Below are positions 56,581 to 64,000 of a stretch of DNA of 64,000 nucleotides, in pieces. Position numbers and translations under genes: made by a program. Numbering within the stretch: the first letter of the stretch is position 1; every line of letters starts with the position of its first letter. The DNA comes from Cryptomeria japonica. Taxonomy: Eukaryota > Streptophyta > Pinopsida > Cupressales > Cupressaceae. The notes below the pieces were generated by a model. It was not told where the DNA came from. It saw only the letters and a list, made by a program, of their open reading frames with translations, and did no database searches. The DNA is taken from contig NC_081406.1 in assembly GCF_030272615.1 (NCBI RefSeq), positions 215,819,497-215,883,496 of the forward strand, given 5' to 3'.

Positions 56581-57960
56581 AGAAGAAACATTTGAAGGCT
56601 CCAAACTTTATTTCTTCATTTCAAAGTTAAAATATGTAAAACAGAAGATGTTGCAATGGAATTCTCAACATTTTAAAAACATCTTTTCCTCCAAAAAATC
56701 TTTAGAAGAGAGGTGTGTTGTTCTAAATTCTAAAATTATTTCTGAGGGCATGGATCAAGACTCTTTTGAACAAGAAAAGACTTTGCTCATAGATTATGAG
56801 GATATCCTATCTAAAGAAGAAATTTTCTGGAAGCAGAAGTCTAGAGAAAATTGGCTTCAGATGGGTGACAAGAATACTATGTTCTTCCATAATGTGACAA
56901 AGATTCGTAGGAGCAAGAATATGATCTTAAAACTGAATTTGAATCAGAACCAAACTATAGAAGATCTTGAAGAGATTAAGAGAGAAATAATTTCATATTA
57001 CTCTACTCTACTAAACAATGCAGATGGTTCTCACCTTATAGAGCAGGGAAATTTCTTGGCCTTGATTCCAAAGATCATCTCAGATGAACAACATCAGAAG
57101 TTAAATGAGAAATTTTCATTGGAAGAAGTAACTCAAGCTCTTAATCAACTTCCTTCTGGAAAGGCTCTTGGCCTAGATGGATTCCCTACTGACTTCTTCA
57201 AGAAATACTGGCATATTTTGGGACAAGATCTTGTTGAGGCTCTGGAGTTTGCAAGAAGATCAGGAAAGTTGCTCAAAGAAATTAACAATACATTTATATA
57301 CCTTATTCCAAAAAAGGAGAAAGCTTCTAAACTAGGGGACTTCACGCCTATCTCACTCTGCAACATAGTTTACAAAATCCTTTGAAAAGTCATGACAAAC
57401 AGAATGAAGCCCCTTATGGCTTGCATTATATCAGATGAACAGACTAGATTCATCCCTAGCCACTCAATTCTCGACGGTGTCATTGTGGCCCAAGAAGCTA
57501 TCCACACTCTTCAAAATATGAAGAGAATAGGTATGATAATCAAATTAGATATTTCTAAAGCTTATGATAATGTGGATTGGTGGTTCTTATGCAAAATAAT
57601 GCGATCTTTTGGTTTTGACAAAAAATGGATCAACTAGGTTTTTGAATGCATTTCTACGTTCAAATTTTCAATCTTGATAAATACAAAGCCAACAGGTTTC
57701 TTCTCCTCCTCAAGGAGATCCTATCTATCCATTTCTCTACATTATCATGGTGGAAGCTCTAGGGAGGGCCATTAAATAAAAACAATCTAAAAACCTTTTG
57801 GAAGGAGTCAAAGTAACCACAATTTTTTTTGTCACACACCAACAATTTACAGATGATAACCTTTTGTTGTGTACAACAAAATTCAAGGAAGCAATTCAAC
57901 TATAAATGCTTTTGGAGTCCTTGAGAAGGCTTCAAGACAGATTAGCAACAAAGAAAAATC
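56581..57960 (+). pseudogene. LINE ORF2: reverse transcriptase
   Basis: A long open part (56648-57385) has WLQMGDKNTMFFHNVTKIRR, LPSGKALGLDGFPTDFFKKY and IYLIPKKEKASKLGDFTPIS. After a stop: RTRFIPSHSILDGV-like sequence (DEQTRFIPSHSILDGVIVAQ) and IIKLDISKAYDNVDW with the first catalytic Asp. The second catalytic box appears as QFTDDN (57843-57860; FADD in most LINEs) in another frame, after a decayed QGDP region. Confidence 0.88.
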
Positions 57961-59520
57961 AAAAGTTTTCTTCTTCTCCACCCCTTCCCCCCTACAGATT
58001 AAGATCCAAAGAATTTTGAACTATAGACCAGGCATCCTCCCATGTATAAATTGGGGCATTCCAATTGATGAAGGATTGAGGAATACTAATTTTTGGGACC
58101 CTCTAAAGCTAAAGATGGATCAAAATATAAACTCCTAGAAAGGGAAATGGATTTCATGGGTTGGTAGATTAGTAATGCTCCAAGCAGTTATTTCGGTCCT
58201 TCCCATCTACCTTTTATCCTTCTTATCCCTAAATGCTGGTGCAAATTCCTTCATCGTCAAGAAGATGAGAAACTTCTTTTGGAAAAACATTGAAGAAAAA
58301 CAGAAAAGTGCCCTAATTGCATGGGATAAAATCATCAAACCTAAATCTTTGGGGGGTCTAGGAATCAAAGATCTTAAATTCCAGAACAAAGCCTTAGGAG
58401 CCAAACTAGCCTGGAAGTTCATTAAAGATATCAAAGAAACATGGGTTAAGATGATGGCAACTAAATATTTAATAGACGGGGATCCTCAAAACCCCCTTAG
58501 ATCTAATTTTCATCCAAAGGGTTCTAGAACTTGGAATTTGATTGTCTCTTATAGAAACTTAATTGCAGATTCCTTGTCTTGGGATATACATGATGGTTCC
58601 TCTAGCCTCTTCTAGGAAGACTCATGGGGAGGATACCTGAGCATTGAAATTTCTCTTAACATTCCAACAACTAAGCACTAGCTTAAACAACACTGGGGAT
58701 CCCGAGTTAGCAACTATTTGGTTTTGGAAAGGACCTCTAGCATGCAAGGATGGAGCTGGAAGCCTATGGAAGGATTGCCTATTCCAATTGTTGAAATCAA
58801 ATAGCTTTTAGATCTTATAAGAGTAAGAAATATTAATCCTAGAAGAGGGAAATATACTCTTATTTGGGCTTGCTTGAAAATGGGTTAATATAATGCTAAG
58901 GATGGCTACAGGGTTCTAGTTGACTTTGGGAATCAACAGGATTAGGATATTCCAATTAGGATCCTTTGGAGCAGTAAGATCATCCCAAAAGTAATAATCT
59001 TTGCATGGTTGGCATTAAAAAAGAGGATTCTTATTGCAAAAAGATTTACTAAAATGGGCTATGAAGGGCCCTCGAGATGCATCTTGTGCAAAGCCCATGC
59101 AGAGAAAGTTGATCATCTTCTCTTGAATTTCTCCTTTTCCTTAAAATGCTAGCAATGGCTTTGTGCAAAATTGGGGTGGATATCAGTCCTTCCTAATGAT
59201 ATAGTCTCTCTTTTTCAATGTTGGCCTCTTACTTCTAAGGAAAGCACTTTAAGCCAGATTTTGGAAATTTCACCATCCTGCCTTGTTTAGGAAATTTGGA
59301 AAGAAAGGAATCGAAGACTTTTTGACATTAAAGTAAGGAGATTTGAATCAGTTTTAATCTCACTTGAAACCTCAATTGTTGATTCAGTAAATTGCAAACT
59401 ACCTTTCTCAATAGATTCTTCCAAAAAAATTTCTTCTTCGGATGAGAGTATAAGAAGTAACTGGCAAGGAATCAAGATTCCTCCTTCATTTGGGCAAAAA
59501 GCTAATGCTTGAAAGGAAGA
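57961..59520 (+). pseudogene. LINE ORF2: thumb region and zf-RVT domain
   Basis: Includes AVISVLPIYLLSFLSLNAG, FFWKNIEEKQKSALIAWDKI and GGLGIKDLKFQNKALGAKLA, the usual segment after LINE reverse transcriptase. The zf-RVT region (about 58960-59160) reads VIIFAWLALKKRILIAKRF, then MGYEGPSRCILCKAHAEKVD. The final Cys-containing segment is interrupted by TAG. Several further stops. Confidence 0.8.
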
Positions 59521-59951
59521 TATATGGTCCCCTCCTAAGCAGGGATGGTTCAAACTAAACTTTGATGGAGCCTCAAAAGGTAACTCAAGTCCTTCAGGTA
59601 TAGGATATGTGGTTAGAGATAATTTAGAGTCAATTATTGGAAAAATGGCCAAGCCAATGCCATCGGATACCAATAATATAGCAGAATTCAAAGCTTTGTT
59701 GTTAGGCCTACTGGATTGCCTCAATCATGGGTTAAGAAACATCATAGTAGAGGGAGATGGAAATCAATGCAATCAAATTGAAGAAAACCCCAAACTGGCA
59801 GCTACATGCAATTCTAGATAGCATAATCGATAATATGGCTATATTAGAGAAATATGAGGTTAAACATATCTACAAAGAAGTGAATATAGAGGCAGATTCT
59901 CTCTCAAAATCTAGAGGGAGCAGGGAGGTAATTGCCAGGGCTAACCTATAG
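59521..59951 (+). pseudogene. LINE ORF2: C-terminal RNase H
   Basis: WSPPKQGWFKLNFDGASKGN gives the first catalytic Asp, NIAEFKALLLGLLDC the Glu, and IIVEGD the second Asp (usually VE.DS). A frameshift near 59775 follows. The final segment EVNIEADSLSK, with the last Asp, is in another frame and ends at TAG 59949-59951. Confidence 0.85.
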
Positions 59952-60478
59952 AATATTTCCATTATTTTCCAAAGATTCTATCAGAGGCAAACTTTAATTT
60001 TAAAATCTGTAGCAAATCGTTTTCCATTGCTCTGGCGAGAGTAGAGCAGAAATTCCCAAGGTCAATCTTAAGAGAGTTAATCTATCTTACTCATCAGTGG
60101 TTTTTTTTTTTATTCTTCTAAAATTAACATTGACATTAAAGTTTGGTGAAACAGGTACTTCTTTGAATTCAAACTTTTCCACCAACTTTAAGAATTGAAA
60201 CAGACATGTCATCTCTAACATCAGCTAATCTTGACCTTTCTATCAGTGAATTCTCCCACTCGCCTCCCAAAAAGATAGCCCGCGGTCTATCGTCATTCTA
60301 AGTACGAGGCATGCATTGTTCGTTGGATATAGATTAACTCTTTAGCTGGGAGATTTGGCATGTCTAGAGACAGATATCCTTTGCCACCTTTGCAAGAAAA
60401 CTCATTGCAAGGCATTTCTCATTAATGCATGTCGAAGAAAGTGCCTTCTAGCCTTTATTCAGCTTCCTTTGCAAGATA
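59952..60478. other. LINE 3' region, no gene recognised
   Basis: No coding motif. A thymine run at about 60100-60112 could mark an internal insertion boundary, but I cannot prove it. Confidence 0.4.
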
Positions 60479-60602
60479 ATCAACTAGTTTATCTCTAGAA
60501 TCCAATACAAAGTAGGTTAAGCTATTATAGACCCTCGATTATCAACTAGTTTATCTCTACAATTGCACACAAAGAAGATCAAGGTGCTATAGATTCTTGA
60601 AG
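60479..60602. repeat. Tandem duplication, 62-bp unit, two copies
   Basis: Both copies start ATCAACTAGTTTATCTCTA (60479 and 60541) and remain alignable through a GCTATTATAGACCCT or GCTATAGATTCTTG end, with clear divergence. Confidence 0.8.
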
Positions 60603-60604
60603 CT

Positions 60605-61366
60605 ATGTCTGGTGAGGAGCCATTTGGATTTATTATGAGTGTTTACCCTAGACAAATCTCATGTTTTGGTGTGGACATTCCCATTTCTCTCTCGGCCTCC
60701 ACCTGTCAAGTCTCCTTCAGGAAAATCACGGACCTAAGGCTGAAGAGGCTCTTCCTATTCCCCAAGCCAATGGTTATACTGGTTGTTAAGCTCATCCTTG
60801 GTAGTGGGCATATTAATAGGGAAGAATATCCACGTGACAACACCAACATCTCATCTCGGTTTTTCGCCTCCCTTATGGATCTAAATCTTGACAAACAAGC
60901 AGTCTGGACCTGCACCAAAAGACTATTTCCTAATGACATCCTACTCAAACTGCAAGAGGTTCTTAACAAGGTACGACATGATTCTGGGGCTCCTCGACTG
61001 AGCGAGAGAATTCTCTTCAATGTTCCCGATGAGCTGATCAAATTCTACCCTTTTCTACTTGACCTTACTAGCAAGGACCTTCAAAAGCACAAAACCTTTG
61101 CAGGCATGTGCCTCAGATTCCTAAAATGACATTTTCTTGTAGAAAATTTGGAAGATCTAGGCAGGGAAGAAGAGATTTTAGAATTCGCCAGACTTAAAGG
61201 TGTCTTGCCTTAAAAAATAGAAGCAAAGGAACCCCAAGAAGAATAGAGCAGGCGAGGTGGTTGTAGAGGCTCGGGTCACAATTCTAGCTAGGGAAGGGGT
61301 CATCCTTTGAGTAGAGGTTCTGGAAGAGGTCGACCTCCAATGCCTCCATCAATGCCAGAAGAAGAT
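60605..61366 (+). pseudogene. Unrecognised ORF downstream of LINE ORF2
   Basis: Opens with MSGEEPFGFIMSVYPR and is open for 174 codons to 61129. In the same frame it continues past stops through HFLVENLEDLGREEEILEFA to an Arg/Gly/Pro-rich tail (RGSGRGRPPMPPSMPEEDS) near 61370. It lies between the LINE's RNase H and its poly-A end, so it was either carried by the LINE or belongs to a separate insertion. I do not recognise the family. The RG-rich tail suggests RNA binding, but that is only a composition argument. Confidence 0.45.
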
Positions 61367-61770
61367 TCTTAACCAGATAGGTGTTTTAAGTTGAGGTTTT
61401 TTCCTTTTGAGGCCATCTCAGAGCCCTTAGTTGGTTTTTTAAATTTCTCTGCTAAACAAAAACTTTCATAAAAATTCTGCTATGCTTTCGTTTTCATAGC
61501 TTCAAACTTTGAAAATATTTTTGAAAGCTTGATGAGGTTTCTTAAGGATTAATGTTTCTAAGTAAAACTCTGTGTCCATTTTGAGCCCAAAATTTTTTTG
61601 AGGGCTTTGGAGTTGGTTTTCCTTTTATGTGCATACTCAAGGATATAGTTTCATATCGTCTGTCTTTAGGCCCTCTGGGCTTTTTTGAAAATATGGGATT
61701 TAATGTTGTAATCTTTCATTTGAATTAACATATTAATATGGAAATGCCTTTTATCGATCAAAAAAAGATA

Positions 61771-62060
61771 TCATAATGTTCCTTTTATCCTACACATACA
61801 TTCTAGTTTACTTACAAATTTATAACATAAAACACAGTTTTTAATTCACCATTCATAATAAAATATGTTTATTTACCCAATTTGACTAAAAAATTAGACA
61901 ATTGAATTTTGTGCCACTATTTTCTTTTCTGTACCTGAGACAACCCCTTATTTTAGCTGCTTTTAATATCAAAAACAATCTCATAATGTTCTTTTTATCT
62001 TATACATACATTCTAATTTACTTACAAATTTATAATATAAAACACAATTATGATTAACAA
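61771..62060. repeat. Direct repeats, 210-bp period, next to the LINE 3' end
   Basis: TCATAATGTTCCTTTTATCC at 61771 and TCATAATGTTCTTTTTATCT at 61981 start two copies that remain similar for about 75 bases. A related piece with AAAAATTAGACAAT lies at 55259-55280, left of the LINE. The LINE therefore seems to sit in a small tandem array. Confidence 0.65.
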
Positions 62061-64000
62061 AATATATTTCTTCACTAAATTTTTTAGATGCATATGAACC
62101 AAAGACATCACAAATACATCACCCATTAAAATTTCTAGAACTTAGATTCAAAGTGGAAAACAATATAATAACTTAGTCCGACTTTTTGAATTAATTGACT
62201 TAGTAAAAGCTCCCATCTTACGAGTGTGAGAAAATGGAGACTTATTCAATGATTTAGGATAATAATAATATTCAATTTCCTTTAAAGTTGAGAAAAACAA
62301 CCAATCACATCAATTCACCTGGATTGTGCTTACTCTTGGAGAATCTCTACCACTCATCGTTAATCGATCTTGACGGTTGGTCTCTCTCTAGATTTTCTAT
62401 AAATTCAGGCTCTCATCTCTCATTCAAATTACCCTAGAGATTGATTGTTATTATGTTGTTTTTGCTCTAAGTTCATTGAGATTTTGTGCTTTGAAAAATA
62501 TTACTTCTTAGTTTATTGCATATTAGTTTAATCATGATTGCTTTAATTCATCTAGCTCAATATTCACTCATCTAGCTTAATCTTCCATCCATTTAGCTCA
62601 GTTTTGTGCTCATATACATTAAATCCTTCATTTAGGTGTCGTCTAGTCATTGGTGTTGCATAAAGAAATCTAAGAGCAAGACTAAAACTCACATCTACTA
62701 GAAGACAATAGGTCGCTTTGTAATGGTTTTATTATTCATTGATTATTGATTTACTAACCATGCATCTAATGATTGTTGTCACTCAAATTGCACCCGTAAT
62801 GCGCAAGCTGAAAGCTCAAGTAACTTGGTGACACATGGGATAATTCTCAAGCCTGTGGGTTGCCTATAGTGAGAATTAACCTCTAGATGAAGGGTTGGCT
62901 CCATGTGAATAACTCTAAATCTTTACTGAGAAAAGGGATAGGGAAACTAAGAATGAAAATAGAATGACTTGCAAATGCTAAACCAAGGTGAAGCATCAAT
63001 AAGATATCTCAAAATGATAGAGATACATTCCTAAAAACACCAATCTGCACAAATAGACTTTTGGTTCATAACACATAAATATTTCATGCAAAGGATTTAA
63101 ACTTCAAGAAATTGAAAGGAAAGAGAAACTTTCACAATCAACCAAATGAACCAATTTATCACAATGCACAACCTGTGCCTTATAAATGAGACATAAAATT
63201 TAAAGGTTATTTAAACAATAACACAATAAACTAACTCTCAATCATGAATAAGAAAATGAACTGTAAAGACATAAGGCATAAGCTGATAATTTTTATTCAG
63301 AATTCTATCATAAAACTACATATGAGCTACAAGAATGTATTCTCTACTAAAACCAGCTAGAGAAACATCAAGAACTAGTGAAGAACGATAAAAAAATTTC
63401 ACTTTATACAAAAACCTTCCAAAAGGTAGAGGAAAGATAACTCCAGAATGATTGAAGATGAACTCCCACTGAAAATATCTCTTTTGAAAATTGATCCTCA
63501 CATAGAAATAAAAGCCACCCAAAAAGGCTCAAAATATGAGAAAAACTCATGCAATTCAGTTCAAACTCTTAGTCAAGTAAAGGTTGACCCATATGGCACT
63601 CAAAATCAATCCTTATCACCTCAAGATCATGAGAAAGACTCATGTAGACTTCCTCTCAAGCTCAAATCAGACCTCAAACTACCTAATGACTTCTCTTCTC
63701 ATTTAGCATGGATCCCTCAATGCTACCTTGCCTACCACCACTTTTGGCTTCTGACTGTAACTAGCATTGCTTTCTTCATCAGGTCATCAGGTTAGCAATG
63801 AAACACTTATTCTGATGGTCGATGATACACTTGCATTTCACCTGCTTTTCTATTGGGTCATCGGAGTAGCATCGAAATACTTATTTCAATGTCCAATGAC
63901 ATTTTTCAAATTGCGCACTCCCTCAGCGGATGACACTACTTGATCACCTTTAGATCCAACTAGGTTCCACTTAAATCGCAATGTCATTAGTCGCCAAGTC
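62061..64000. other. No recognisable gene
   Basis: Mostly AT-rich sequence. TTTCTATAAATTCAGG at about 62394 looks like a TATA box and is followed by a CT-rich stretch, but no coding region that I recognise follows. A 115-codon open frame at 63448-63795 has no family motif. Confidence 0.45.

Larger units (their letters stand above)
55281..61768 (+). mobile_element. Decayed LINE (non-LTR retrotransposon) with RNase H
   Basis: Plus-strand order: possible ORF1 tail, endonuclease, reverse transcriptase, zf-RVT, RNase H, a long 3' region, then TTTATCGATCAAAAAAAG at about 61750-61768, a common form of plant LINE 3' end. No LTRs. The left end is uncertain. It is set where flanking-type repeat sequence stops, and ORF1 looks 5'-truncated. 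I could not find a clean target duplication. Confidence 0.78.

Noticed and set aside
62390-62470. TATA-like sequence with a CT-rich leader as a host gene promoter
   Set aside because: No exon-like coding sequence, splice pattern or family motif follows in the remaining 1.5 kb.

Overview
This is nuclear DNA of a seed plant with a large, repeat-filled genome, probably a gymnosperm (that last step is inference, from long LTRs, old decayed copies and several Sirevirus-like copia families). I see no host gene, tRNA, rRNA or bacterial-type feature. Nearly everything recognisable is retrotransposon.

Positions 1-30990 form one stack of nested insertions. The outermost layer is part of a diverged gypsy LTR (30217-30990). 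Into it went copia B (10020-11035 continuing at 29179-30216). Into B's pol gene went copia A (visible 7093-10019), and into A went a non-autonomous gypsy element that carries gag but no pol (1-7092, minus strand, left end outside the window). Its LTRs are almost identical, so it is the youngest element here. Into B's 3' LTR went copia C (11036-29173, target duplication CATAT). C itself holds three insertions: an LTR-like element with inverted termini (11310-12155, ATGCA), non-autonomous element D (12576-19109, minus, TTACC), and a 3.6-kb gypsy-like solo LTR inside gag (20056-23688, GTCAG/GTTAG).

Positions 30991-45607 hold a copia relic (RNase H end plus LTR, about 31522-32870) and non-autonomous element E (33128-44279, plus, GATAC). 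E's 5' LTR is split by a 4.7-kb unclassified insertion F (33517-38223, GAGCA).

Positions 45608-53595 are a complete but decayed chromodomain-bearing Ty3/gypsy element G on the minus strand (AGCAA). Positions about 55281-61768 are a decayed LINE with endonuclease, reverse transcriptase, zf-RVT and RNase H regions. The stretches between, and 62061-64000, show nothing recognisable.

The most interesting content is in D and E. These two distinct LTR families both lack protease, integrase, reverse transcriptase and RNase H. Both instead carry the same pair of proteins: ORF1, a coiled coil followed by four CCHC knuckles, and ORF2, about 1,000 residues with a conserved N-terminal domain and a coiled-coil C-terminus. 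F encodes a protein that looks like a distant relative of ORF2. D and E keep the iMet primer-binding site, repeated AAAGGGGGAGA polypurine tracts and LTR 3' module of the autonomous copia elements around them, so they were probably mobilised by those elements. All coordinates and homologies were read by eye, without alignment software.
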